A DNA stretch of 45,040 nucleotides from Bacteroidota bacterium (lineage in GTDB: Bacteria > Bacteroidota > Bacteroidia > Chitinophagales > Chitinophagaceae): NCBI GenBank assembly GCA_013288945.1, contig JABDAZ010000025.1, positions 1 to 45,040 on the forward strand. The letters are read 5' to 3'. Each line of letters opens with the position of its first letter. The first letter of the stretch is position 1. The notes beneath the pieces were generated by a model, which was given only the letters and a program-made list of their open reading frames with translations, ran no database searches and was not told the origin of the DNA. Shown piece by piece: positions 15,848 through 24,830 of the stretch. A program made the position numbers and the translations under genes.

Positions 15848-16913
15848 TTATAAATTTTTTTCTTAACTCCCCGACGGAAATATTACAAAGTGCCGCTGCT
15901 TTACTAACACTGATGACTTCTTCTGAAAGCGCCCTGCTTACCATTTGATCAAGCAGACCGGGTTTTTCAATACCCTGATAATGTCCAGGTTCACTTTTTG
16001 AACCAAATGTTTTGCTCATATATACCATCCATTTCTGGTAATAGGTGTCGTTTATGATTTCAATTTTTTTTGATCTGTGAACTATTGCGCGTATAGAAAT
16101 TCCAAAATATTCCTTGATATTTATTAATTCATTAATGCTGACATAGGTGCGCTTAGAACCCCCAATCATTTTTATCAGCATTTCACGGGGAAGTAAAAAA
16201 CAACTGGAAAAATAATGGCACAATTCCTCAAGTCTTTTTTTATTGTTAATAATTGCTTCAGTAAATTTCAAAAATAAATGTGCTAATTCATGTATGATAG
16301 TGAAACGTATTCGTTCAATGGAACGATCTTTTATATTCACAGCCACAACAGGAAGATTGCCGGAAGTAAATGCTGCAAAACCATCAACTTCATCAACATC
16401 TTCAATAAGAATTACTTTTATTCCTTTCATTTCAAGCATCTCTGCAATATTGGAAATTGAATTATTCCCGAGTTTCCAAAAATCCCTGAGAATTTTTGCT
16501 GCTTTTTCTACATCTTCTTCACCGTTAATTTGAAGGTCGGCAAGTGGATTTTTAAAATCATTTCTAATACCAAGTATATTCTCAATGTCCAGGAACCGTT
16601 CTACATAATCTCTTGCCTTTTCAATAATAGATTCTTCATTCTTTTTAGACAAGCCAGCTCGTTTTCGGAATTCAATTTCTCCAAACTTTAATTCATTTTT
16701 TTTAACTAAGTAATCAGGTTTGATGTTCAGGGCTTTTGCAATTGCAATTAGCATTGAGCTATTAGGCTTCATTTCGCCTAGTTCATATTTGTTCAAGGCC
16801 TGTTTACTAATGGCATTCTCTAAACCATCAGCAAGATCCTGCAATGACATCCCGGCCAGTTTTCTAGCTAGTTTTAGTCTACTACCAAATATGTTATCAT
16901 TTTGAGGAATCAT
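15837..16913 (-). CDS. XRE HTH + ImmA/IrrE-type metallopeptidase, 358 aa
   Basis: Residues about 8-72 are an XRE HTH (RLKLARKLAGMSLQDLADGL, then QALNKYELGEMKPN). Residues about 165-290 hold the ImmA/IrrE (DUF955) zinc peptidase with HELAH in TIIHELAHLFLKF, preceded by FAAFTSGNLPVVAVN and followed by the CHYFSSCFLLP segment typical of the family. The C-terminal region (about 295-358) is helical with a second HTH-like part. These proteins repress phage or stress genes and are inactivated by, or perform, proteolysis. It leads the operon into the PIN gene. A palindrome overlapping its promoter (16928-16963) suggests direct autorepression. Confidence 0.9.
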   Translation of the reverse strand: MIPQNDNIFGSRLKLARKLAGMSLQDLADGLENAISKQALNKYELGEMKPNSSMLIAIAKALNIKPDYLVKKNELKFGEIEFRKRAGLSKKNEESIIEKARDYVERFLDIENILGIRNDFKNPLADLQINGEEDVEKAAKILRDFWKLGNNSISNIAEMLEMKGIKVILIEDVDEVDGFAAFTSGNLPVVAVNIKDRSIERIRFTIIHELAHLFLKFTEAIINNKKRLEELCHYFSSCFLLPREMLIKMIGGSKRTYVSINELINIKEYFGISIRAIVHRSKKIEIINDTYYQKWMVYMSKTFGSKSEPGHYQGIEKPGLLDQMVSRALSEEVISVSKAAALCNISVGELRKKFISVG

Positions 16914-16927
16914 AAATTATTTCTTCT

Positions 16928-16963
16928 GTTGACAAAATTAGTAATAATTATTGATTTGTCAAC
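16928..16963 (-). promoter_or_regulatory. promoter inside a 9-bp-arm inverted repeat upstream of the HTH/ImmA-PIN pair
   Basis: GTTGACAAA and TTTGTCAAC (9 bp each, perfect) are separated by 18 bp and end 15 bp before the start codon. On the minus strand the first arm supplies a TTG -33-like element. The second arm contains TAATTTTG, a match to the Bacteroidota -7 element TAnnTTTG, 19 bp after the TTG. A repressor dimer on the arms would cover both promoter elements. The HTH protein encoded downstream is the obvious ligand. Confidence 0.7.
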
Positions 16964-17031
16964 CAAATTTTTTATAGATTTTTGACACGTTTTATTTGTG
17001 CACTATTTTCTTCTCCAAATAATTCAAGGAA

Positions 17032-17256
17032 TTAAAGTGATTTTTTAAGTATCTTCTTCTTCAATTGTTTATTAAAAACTCCTTCATCTACATCTCCCGC
17101 GAATTTCTTGATCAGTCTTCCAAAAAGCAAGGTCTGCACAAAATAAGGATCGCTGTCGCTTATTTTGTTTGCCGCGGGTTTTGAAAAAACAATCTCCACC
17201 CAACGAAGTAAGGTGCCTGCGGCGGCTCTGTTAGCGGGGTAGTATTCTTTTTTCAA
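17032..17256 (-). CDS. hypothetical 74-aa protein
   Basis: Starts MKKEYYPANRAAAGTLLRWV, then a middle with YFVQTLLFGRLIKKFAG and a very basic end (KQLKKKILKKSL). It is divergent from the 17367 gene and sits beside ssb and radC remnants of a mobile element. The composition looks genuine. No family is recognised. Confidence 0.5.
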   Translation of the reverse strand: MKKEYYPANRAAAGTLLRWVEIVFSKPAANKISDSDPYFVQTLLFGRLIKKFAGDVDEGVFNKQLKKKILKKSL

Positions 17257-17366
17257 AAACCTTGCTTTTTATCAGCCTGCTTCAAGGATTGGTTGCTAAG
17301 ATTTGAACGGACGGAGGCGTGAGCCGAAGTCAGAAAACAAATCAATCACACACTAAATTTCATTGT

Positions 17367-17573
17367 ATGCAACACAAACACTTTTCGCGGCTAATGCGCA
17401 TGAGTTGGGAAATCCAGCGGCGCAGGAAATCAAATCGTTCTAAATCTCTTTTCGCTGCATGGGCAATTTTTCAGAATGAAGACATCACGGTTTTTCATCT
17501 TGTAAAAAAACACAGTCATGAAAAGTATGCGAACAGGGTACAAACTGAAACGCTCACCTTATTTCATCAGTAA
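17367..17573 (+). CDS. small basic protein of a Bacteroidota mobile-element family, 68 aa
   Basis: The ATG at 17367 is preferred to an upstream one because the recognisable part begins nearby: MRMSWEIQRRRKSNRSKSLF, then AAWAIFQNEDITVFHLVKKH. The pattern of an Arg/Lys-rich helix, a SxxAAWA motif and a V.(F)LV.K.(N)H tail is one I associate with small proteins next to ssb in Bacteroidota elements; the function is not known to me. It is 29 bp upstream of ssb, in the same direction. Confidence 0.55.
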   Translation: MQHKHFSRLMRMSWEIQRRRKSNRSKSLFAAWAIFQNEDITVFHLVKKHSHEKYANRVQTETLTLFHQ

Positions 17574-17602
17574 CCAATTATTCATTTATAAAAATTACAG
17601 TT

Positions 17603-18007
17603 ATGCAAGTTTTAACAGGACGCATCACAGCAGATGCAAAAGTAAACACAATTAAGGGCGATAAAAAAGTAGTAAACTTTTCCATTGCGATAAATGACAG
17701 TTACAAAACCAAAGACAGCGAAACCGTTACGAAGATTGTAACCTATTTCAATTGCTCTTATTGGAGAAATGAAACCATTGCAGAGTATTTAACCAAAGGC
17801 ACGATTGTGGAATTGTGCGGGCGCATTAGTGTAAGCGGATGGGTGAACAATGAAGGCGAACCAAAAGCAGGTTTGAATTTTCACACCACAGAAATCAAAT
17901 TGCTTAGTAAATCAGCTGCACACGAAACAACTGTAAAGGAAGAAAAACAACCCGCTGCAAATAATGCCGGAGAACCTGCAATCATCTTGGATGATTTGCC
18001 ATTTTGA
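17603..18007 (+). CDS. ssb: single-stranded DNA-binding protein, 134 aa
   Basis: The OB-fold pattern of SSB is clear: LTGRITADAKVNTIKGDKKV at the N-terminus, VNFSIAINDSYKTKD, FNCSYWRNETIAEYLTKGT, VELCGRISVSGWVNNEGEPK and LNFHTTEIKLL. The acidic tip LDDLPF is the usual docking peptide for replication and repair proteins. It is followed by a J-domain gene and a radC remnant, an arrangement typical of conjugative or mobilizable elements. A second, clearly different SSB of this kind lies at 40388-40765, so this one belongs to a second, degraded element. Confidence 0.9.
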   Translation: MQVLTGRITADAKVNTIKGDKKVVNFSIAINDSYKTKDSETVTKIVTYFNCSYWRNETIAEYLTKGTIVELCGRISVSGWVNNEGEPKAGLNFHTTEIKLLSKSAAHETTVKEEKQPAANNAGEPAIILDDLPF

Positions 18008-18074
18008 TTTTTCAAAGAATTAAAAACAAAACTCCTTCGCCGCCCGGGAGCATAAATAAGGGGCGGTTGTTATT

Positions 18075-18545
18075 ATGAATTATTTTAAGGATTGTAAAAC
18101 AATAGAAGAAGTAAAGGCGAAATATAAAAAGCTGGCTAAGGAATTTCATCCTGACTTAGGAGGCAGCACTGAAATAATGCACACAATAAATACGGAATAT
18201 GCTTTTGCATGTGCGCATGTACTTAAAGGATCAGGTTTATCGGAAGATCAAAAAAATGATCAGATGAATTTTTCAGAACAGTATCGGGAAACCATTGAAA
18301 AAATAATTCACCTTCCAAGTATTTTGATTGAAGTGATAGGCTTTTGGGTTTGGGTTACAGGAAATACCAGGCCTGAAAAAAATGAATTGAAGGCAGCTCG
18401 TTTCTTTTTTGCTTCAAAAAAATGCGCTTGGTATTACCGGAGCGATGAATACAAAACAAGGGGCGGAAAAAAATCACTTGAAGAAATCAGGCGCAAATAT
18501 GGAAGCGAAACAATACTAACAAAACAACAGGGATTTTTAAAATAG
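18075..18545 (+). CDS. J-domain-like protein of a mobile element, 156 aa
   Basis: Residues 1-40 have a compact J-domain start with the loop KEFHPDLGGS (HPD at 25-27) and the YAFACAHV helix after a short linker. The remaining 110 residues include a possible membrane-facing helix (IEVIGFWVWVTG) and a basic aromatic region (CAWYYRSDEYKTRGGKKSLE). It resembles phage and plasmid proteins with truncated J-domains. It lies between ssb and the radC remnant in one direction. DnaK recruitment for element replication is a guess. Confidence 0.65.
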   Translation: MNYFKDCKTIEEVKAKYKKLAKEFHPDLGGSTEIMHTINTEYAFACAHVLKGSGLSEDQKNDQMNFSEQYRETIEKIIHLPSILIEVIGFWVWVTGNTRPEKNELKAARFFFASKKCAWYYRSDEYKTRGGKKSLEEIRRKYGSETILTKQQGFLK

Positions 18546-18577
18546 AAATAAATTCTAATAAAAAAAATTTACGAACC

Positions 18578-18881
18578 ATGAGACAGGATATAAATCAAAT
18601 CGAATCTTTAAATAAAGTTTCTGAAATCGAACTATCGTACAGATCAAAAGTAAAAGCATCCGAGCGTCCGACAATAAAAGGATCGGAAGATGCCCACAAG
18701 ATTTTTATGAAATACTGGGACTATAATAAAATTGAACTGGTTGAACAGTTTAGCGCGATGTTTTTAAACCGTGCAAATAAAGTGCTGGGAATTTACCAGA
18801 TGTCAACGGAAGGACTTACAGGAACAGTTGCTGATCCAAGATTGCTGTTTGCAGCAGCGTTAAAAATTTCTGCCATATCAA
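18578..18881 (+). pseudogene. radC: radC-family gene, 5' part only, fused to a coupling-protein remnant
   Basis: From the ATG the frame matches the N-terminal half of RadC-like proteins (ELSYRSKVKASERPT, LVEQFSAMFLNRANKVLGIY, GTVADPRLLFAAALK). It breaks off just before the metal-site motif: after ISAISII the sequence becomes coupling-protein DNA (TTATTAATCCTTTCAGG..., LLILSGG in its own frame). The JAB active site is therefore lost. It differs from the radC at 8130, so the window once had at least two copies. The junction looks like a deletion or recombination at about 18882. Confidence 0.8.
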
Positions 18882-20420
18882 TTATTAATCCTTTCAGGCG
18901 GTGCATTATTATCACGGCTTATTAAAAACAATTTAGGGAAAGGTGTCTTCAACGAACTCAATGAAACCTTTCCGCAGAAAGAACGCTTATTGCAAAATGA
19001 ATATTCTATTAACCTGCAGGCACGATATAAGCTAAAAGGTAAAATCCGAAAAAGCTGGATAAATATTATTAACCCCTTTCGCGCATTGCTGGTTGTAGGT
19101 TCGCCAGGTTCCGGTAAATCTTATTTTGTAATTCAGCATGTAATCAAACAGCATATCGAAAAAGGGTTTACCATGCTGGTATTATGATTTTAAATACGAT
19201 GACCTGACGAAGATTGCTTACAACGCTTTATTGAAAAACTATGCTGCTTATAAAATCAAGCCTGAATTTTACGTTATAAATTTTGATGACCTTTCTACAA
19301 GTCATCGCTGTAATCCGCTTGCACCTGAAATGATGTTTGATATTACAGATGCTACAGAAGCGTCGCGTTCTATCATGGGCTTAAACCGGGAATGGAAAAG
19401 CCAGCAGGGAGATTTTTTTATTAAATCATCCATCAATTTTGTTACGTCGATCATTTGGTTTTTAAAGAAATATAAAAATGGAAAATATTGTACGCTGCCA
19501 CATGTTATTGAAATGATGCAGGTGGATTATGAATCATTATTTCCAGTACTAAAGACAGAACCGGAAATTGAAGTGTTGATTAATCCTTTTGTTTCTGCAT
19601 ACCAGAATGATGTAATGGACCAACTCGAAGGACAAGTTGGAAGTGCAAAGATTGCTGTAGCAAGATTATCATCGCCACAACTCTATTGGATATTATCAGG
19701 AAATGATTTTTCATTAGATATAAATAATCCTGAAGAACCTAAAATACTTTGCCTTGCAAACAATCCACAGAAGCAACAAATTTATGGTGCCGTGTTATCG
19801 CTATATGTTACGAGGCTGATTAAGCTTGTGAATCAAAAAAATAAATAAAAATGCAGTTTGATTTTTGATGAATTTCCGACAATCTTTTTTAATGATATTG
19901 ACACTTTAATAGCAACTGCAAGATCAAATAAAGTGGCAACATCTTTGGCTATGCAGGATTTCAGTCAGTTGAAAAAAGACTATGGTGGTGAGCAGGCAGA
20001 CGTGATAATGAATATCTGCGGAAATATTATAAGTGGTCAGGTTATGGGAGATACATCAAAAATGCTCGCAGAAAGATTTGGAAAGATTATGCAGGTGAAG
20101 GACAGCGTTACTGTAAATAGAAATGATACATCATTTAATAAATCTACTCAAATGGATTTTCAATTCCACAATCTAAAATTGCTTCTTTGTCATCAGGTGA
20201 ATTTTTTGGAATGGTTGCTGATGATCCAAATGAAAAAATAAAATTGAAAACTTTTCATTGCGAAATTGTAAATGATCATGATGCTTTAATTAATGAAAAA
20301 GAATTCCCCTTTATTAAAGAAATAAATAGTGAAACGATTTATGAAAATTACAGGCAAATTAAAAATGAAGTAAATAATGTTATTAAAAATGAAATTGAAG
20401 GATTGATGAATTCAATTTAA
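18882..20420 (+). pseudogene. broken second copy of the VirD4-like coupling protein gene
   Basis: Three or more frames together reproduce residues about 135-650 of the intact protein at 27099-29051, in opposite orientation and at high identity (for example the P-loop LLVVGSPGSGKSYFVIQHV versus GSPGAGKSY). Damage is explicit. The N-terminal 134 codons are replaced by radC DNA. There is a frameshift at about 19184 after GFTMLV, a lost codon in the SIMMGLNREW segment, a CAA-to-TAA change before KCSLIFDEF (near 19847), and a lost G near 20160 that shifts DFAIPQSK. It cannot make a working ATPase. It forms a roughly 1.5-kb inverted repeat with the intact gene. Confidence 0.9.
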
Positions 20421-20485
20421 CACACTATCAATCATAAGCATTTAACTTTTATCTTTCTATGTAATTTGAATATGCATATTAATAT

Positions 20486-23400
20486 TTAATTTTTATGTGC
20501 TTTAACCTTACTTCGTTTAGACCCTGTTATTTCAAACTCCGAATCTAAATAATACAATCCCTCAATACTATGAGAAACATAAGAACTTTCATTGTCATAC
20601 GCAGATCCTATTATCTGCTTTTCACCTGATACTATCCATATAAGGTGCATTCCTTTTGACTTTAAAATTTCAATTAATCTTTCTTTTCTAAATAATAACG
20701 AAGAAGGACCACTATCGTATATTGAGGGATCAAAACAAATGATGTCACCATCTTTATTAGCAAATTGTCCTTCTTTGCGGCTATAATTAAGGCCAGAAAA
20801 AAGTAATTTCGAAGGTTTTAAAAAACTAATTTTCTCTTCTTTTGAGCAGTCAAATTCTTCTTCCCATAAATAATAACATGCTGTATAAAATGCTTGACCA
20901 TATTTTTCTTCTGATTCGATATGTTCTAAATCGAAACTTTCACCACCCGTATAATAATATCTTTGAAAAAACTTCCAGGCGGAAGACCAATAATATTCCC
21001 TGCTAAAAATTTCATACCTGTTTGCTAAATCTGGACCCTGGATTTTTACTTTTTCATTTTCAAATTGTGTTTTTATATGTTTAAAAGTTTCTGTTGAGAC
21101 TATCCAACTTCCGGTATGATACCAAACCCTTTCGCGATTTTCATGCCATTTACTCTGTCCAGGTTTCTTTGGTTGATTCCATTCTGGATATGAATGAAGA
21201 TTAAACCATTCTACACCTTTTTTATCTTTAATGCTTAAGAATTTTTTGGGATTCGGAAGATCTACTTCGGATTTCATCCAAGTATTAAAATCGTTGTTCC
21301 AGAAATTGTAGAGTTCTGGATACCACCATGTCATTTTATTTTGAATTGACTTTTCTTGTGTTTTTTTAATAACAATACTTGGATCTATATCCCTAACATA
21401 AGGATACCAAGTACCGTCGAATGGAATAACTTTTTCCTTTCTCCAAGATGATTCATCTTTGAGTTTATGATTATCTGAAACTTTTGCAAGAATTTCATAA
21501 AATGCTATCCACTGATATTTTTTTCCTATTCTTTCTAAATGTCCTGAATGCCTTCCAGATCCTTGATTTCTATCAAAATTTGTAAATTTAGCAGGGTCAT
21601 ATCCCATTTTAAATATCCTCTCTATTGCTAAATTACTTAACCCATTAACATTCACTTTCCATTTTTTTAATGCACTCTCGAACGTATATCTGCCAAAATC
21701 ACCATATCCTGAAACACCTCTTCCGTATTCAGTAGTCATCGAGTTCAAAATTGCTTTACTCCCCCAATTCTTTCCTTCATAATCACCATCTTTTTTTCTG
21801 GGGTTGTATTGATTATCGATTTCTTTTAATGTTGGAAGTTTTTTTGGCAAATTACTTTTATAAGGAGGCCTAATTTTTTCTTCGTCAATTTTTAATATTA
21901 AACCACACTTTAGGACATATTCAATTATATTTCTTGCGTAGTCTCTTAATAAAATATGAGGGTAAACAAAACGTTTCTTGAAAATAATAGAATAAATATA
22001 TTCTGCTAATGGAATTAATTCGTTTTTTAAATTTGTTCTAAGTGTACATCCGTATGCTACAGCAAACAATCTCTCATATACGTAGGGGTCATCGATTTTA
22101 CTAAAATCTTTAATAACCTCAATTAGTATTAAAATTTTATCCTGAAAAATGCAAATCAATGCTTTTGTAGCACTGTCCCTTAAGTAACGATTTGAACTAG
22201 TAAGAAACCAAGCAAGAGTCAAGCCTGCCAACTTCAATGATTTGTCATCTAAATATGTTTTTTCTTCTTCTTTCCATGCCCAATCAATCAGTCTTTTTAT
22301 AGAATTATTTTGACTGTTTTCTCCATATTTGTCTTGTAACCAAATTGTCCACCAATTGTCTCTTACCGGCATTTTTAGTTGGATGAGAAGTTTGTGCAAC
22401 CAACTTGCATTAAAATAAAATTCTGGTTTTGATGAATTTGAAATAATCGTTTCTAAAAATTTGTAAAATAAATTATTGCTTTTACCAATTACATTTTTCA
22501 CATAATCCACAGCTTGACTAGAAATTGTATATGACCTGCGCCAAATCAAACTATCAATAAATGCTTCTGAAACTGAATAATAATTAGCGGCGTGAGGGGC
22601 AAGCTCATATAATTCTTTCCCTACCATTTCCGGAAGCTGAATGGAAAATGATTCAATAATATTCTGTTGATGATAGGCTGCTTCAGAATCTGATACAAAT
22701 GTGGCTAATCCGCCAGTAGTAAAGGCTTCAGAAGGACTGTCTTTGTCTAAATGTTTCTCCAGTAGTAAACGTGCAAGAAGGTGATCTTGAAATCTTTGAT
22801 ATGCAAAATGTACACCTTCTTCATGATGTTTATCGTCAATCCAAAATAAATCAGTATTAAATACCCCTTCATTAATTAATCTTGCTAAAAAAGGTTCGGG
22901 GTTAGCAGAATTATTAAAAAATTCCGAATTGATTATGCCGTTAGCCTCCGAATAAGATATCCTGTCGGAGTTCCTTTCTGCTAACAATGCAACAATTTTG
23001 TGGATGGAATTTCTAACAGGTTTGAGCCTTATATCATAATTTAATTGATTAGGCTGAGATAATTTAAATTCTATACTTTCAATAAAGAAATTAATTATCA
23101 CACTTATTCCTTCATATCCTTGAGGTATCTCACTTAAATTCCTTTTAAAAAGCCCTTCACAGAAAAGTTTCAAAAACAGAGGATATTGAAATTCTGAATC
23201 TAGAAGTGGAGTTCCCGGCGGTTTTATTTTATAGTGTTTAAAAAAATAATTTGATGCTTCGTATTCAACACCTGCAAATCCCCCGTGCCTTACTCTTACC
23301 AAAAGAGAAGGATCGATAATATTTTCAGGGGCAATTAAATTTATATAAGAACTTCTTAAACTCATTACCAATCCTAACCAAGGGTAATGATGAAAGGAAT

Positions 23401-24733
23401 TAATAAAAGCTTTTAATCTACTTGGCCATATAGATCTTCCTTGCCCCTCATTAATTGCATCTATAAAAATAATTATTCTTGATTGCTTGCTTTCGGCCTT
23501 CGCATTTAGAGCACCCAAAAAAATAAATTCGTCTATCTTAATCCGTAATTGATTATTTAAAATTTGTGTCCATGGCATGTCATTTGAAGAAAAATTCTCT
23601 CCAAGTAAAAGAAGACTTGAATACTCTTGTTCATTTCTAATTTTAATTATATCAGCGATAAGATGAGATTTGCCGATCCCTGCTTTACCTGTTATTAAAG
23701 CGTATGGTTTATTGGCGATTTCACATTCTTCAGATCTAAGAAATTGTTGTAGCTGAAATAATTCCGATTTAAATTCCCTCAGATAATATGACTCATTAGA
23801 GAAGGGAGATGAATAAAAATCCTTTTTAATATTTTTTTCTTCTTCCTTTTTTAGTTCGTAAATTTTTCTTTGTATTTCATCAATTGAAGTAGAAATAATT
23901 TCAGTCTTTTCAAATATTTTATCAAATAAAATATTTTCATTTCCAGAAAATTCTAACGCATCATAAGAGGTTTCAAAATCTTTCATTAGAAGATTAATTC
24001 CCGAATATTGATTAATTAATTCTTCGTTTTTAATATCGAAATTTATTGCCCTGAATTTTTCAAATAACTTATCTATTTTATTATTTACATGTTCTTTGAA
24101 ATTTTCATTTCGTGACAACCCATCGAAAATTTGTGAAATTGGAAGTTCAAAATTTAATTCAGGAGTATATCTACCACCGAGAATATCAATACTTTCATTA
24201 TTTTTTCTATCAAACCATTCATCAGTCAATTCCATTTCATTAAACCAAAAATAAGCTAAGCCCTCATTCTCAGTTTTTGATAATCTTTTAATTAATTCAT
24301 AACTTCCCCAAAATTCAAATTCTATTTCCGCTCCTTTATTTATTGCATATCTTTTCCATGCAGCAACTTGTTCTTTCCACTTATCTAGAAATGACTTTTT
24401 GCCTTTTTCCTTTCCATCAGGCATATCTATAGGAATAGACAAAATGTGACATTTTAAAGCAGGGTGATTATCGATCACATCTGTGACTGATTTGTTTATT
24501 TGTGCCCATTGACTAGGTGTGAGTGCGGATACAAAATATTTGGCCTGCCAACAATAAATTGTCCCATCCTCAAACTCCCAAAAACATTCTTTTCCACCGT
24601 CCGGCTTGCCAATTCTGTAGAATCTTTTCTGGTTATTTATAATTTCTTTGCCTGCAATTTGACACACGAACTCTTCAAAACCATTATTCTGACTTCCGTT
24701 TATGTTTCGTATGTTATTCCAATTAAAATTCAC
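20486..24733 (-). CDS. nuclease-STAND NTPase, Avs-like, 1415 aa
   Basis: The N-terminal domain (about 1-170) looks like a PD-(D/E)xK nuclease: GFEEFVCQIA (E20), GKPDGGKECFWEF (D45, E49) and IYCWQAKYF (Q63, K65). Residues about 340-560 are a STAND P-loop NTPase: Walker A GKAGIGKSHL (349-358) and Walker B IIIFIDAINEG (420-430). The remaining 800 residues are helical and probably form the ligand-sensing superstructure. This architecture and size fit AVAST (Avs) antiphage proteins, which bind a conserved phage protein, oligomerise and unleash the nuclease. I think of the Avs2/Avs4 group but cannot fix the type. It is a single-gene system, divergent from the 24831 operon and flanked by the two coupling-gene copies. 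Confidence 0.8.
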   Translation of the reverse strand: MNFNWNNIRNINGSQNNGFEEFVCQIAGKEIINNQKRFYRIGKPDGGKECFWEFEDGTIYCWQAKYFVSALTPSQWAQINKSVTDVIDNHPALKCHILSIPIDMPDGKEKGKKSFLDKWKEQVAAWKRYAINKGAEIEFEFWGSYELIKRLSKTENEGLAYFWFNEMELTDEWFDRKNNESIDILGGRYTPELNFELPISQIFDGLSRNENFKEHVNNKIDKLFEKFRAINFDIKNEELINQYSGINLLMKDFETSYDALEFSGNENILFDKIFEKTEIISTSIDEIQRKIYELKKEEEKNIKKDFYSSPFSNESYYLREFKSELFQLQQFLRSEECEIANKPYALITGKAGIGKSHLIADIIKIRNEQEYSSLLLLGENFSSNDMPWTQILNNQLRIKIDEFIFLGALNAKAESKQSRIIIFIDAINEGQGRSIWPSRLKAFINSFHHYPWLGLVMSLRSSYINLIAPENIIDPSLLVRVRHGGFAGVEYEASNYFFKHYKIKPPGTPLLDSEFQYPLFLKLFCEGLFKRNLSEIPQGYEGISVIINFFIESIEFKLSQPNQLNYDIRLKPVRNSIHKIVALLAERNSDRISYSEANGIINSEFFNNSANPEPFLARLINEGVFNTDLFWIDDKHHEEGVHFAYQRFQDHLLARLLLEKHLDKDSPSEAFTTGGLATFVSDSEAAYHQQNIIESFSIQLPEMVGKELYELAPHAANYYSVSEAFIDSLIWRRSYTISSQAVDYVKNVIGKSNNLFYKFLETIISNSSKPEFYFNASWLHKLLIQLKMPVRDNWWTIWLQDKYGENSQNNSIKRLIDWAWKEEEKTYLDDKSLKLAGLTLAWFLTSSNRYLRDSATKALICIFQDKILILIEVIKDFSKIDDPYVYERLFAVAYGCTLRTNLKNELIPLAEYIYSIIFKKRFVYPHILLRDYARNIIEYVLKCGLILKIDEEKIRPPYKSNLPKKLPTLKEIDNQYNPRKKDGDYEGKNWGSKAILNSMTTEYGRGVSGYGDFGRYTFESALKKWKVNVNGLSNLAIERIFKMGYDPAKFTNFDRNQGSGRHSGHLERIGKKYQWIAFYEILAKVSDNHKLKDESSWRKEKVIPFDGTWYPYVRDIDPSIVIKKTQEKSIQNKMTWWYPELYNFWNNDFNTWMKSEVDLPNPKKFLSIKDKKGVEWFNLHSYPEWNQPKKPGQSKWHENRERVWYHTGSWIVSTETFKHIKTQFENEKVKIQGPDLANRYEIFSREYYWSSAWKFFQRYYYTGGESFDLEHIESEEKYGQAFYTACYYLWEEEFDCSKEEKISFLKPSKLLFSGLNYSRKEGQFANKDGDIICFDPSIYDSGPSSLLFRKERLIEILKSKGMHLIWIVSGEKQIIGSAYDNESSYVSHSIEGLYYLDSEFEITGSKRSKVKAHKN

Positions 24734-24830
24734 AATACAAAAATGAATAAAAACTCCGATTATACCACACTATACTGCAAGCAAAGTGAAAAATTCAGAT
24801 AAACAAATAGAGCTAATAATGTAGATTTAT

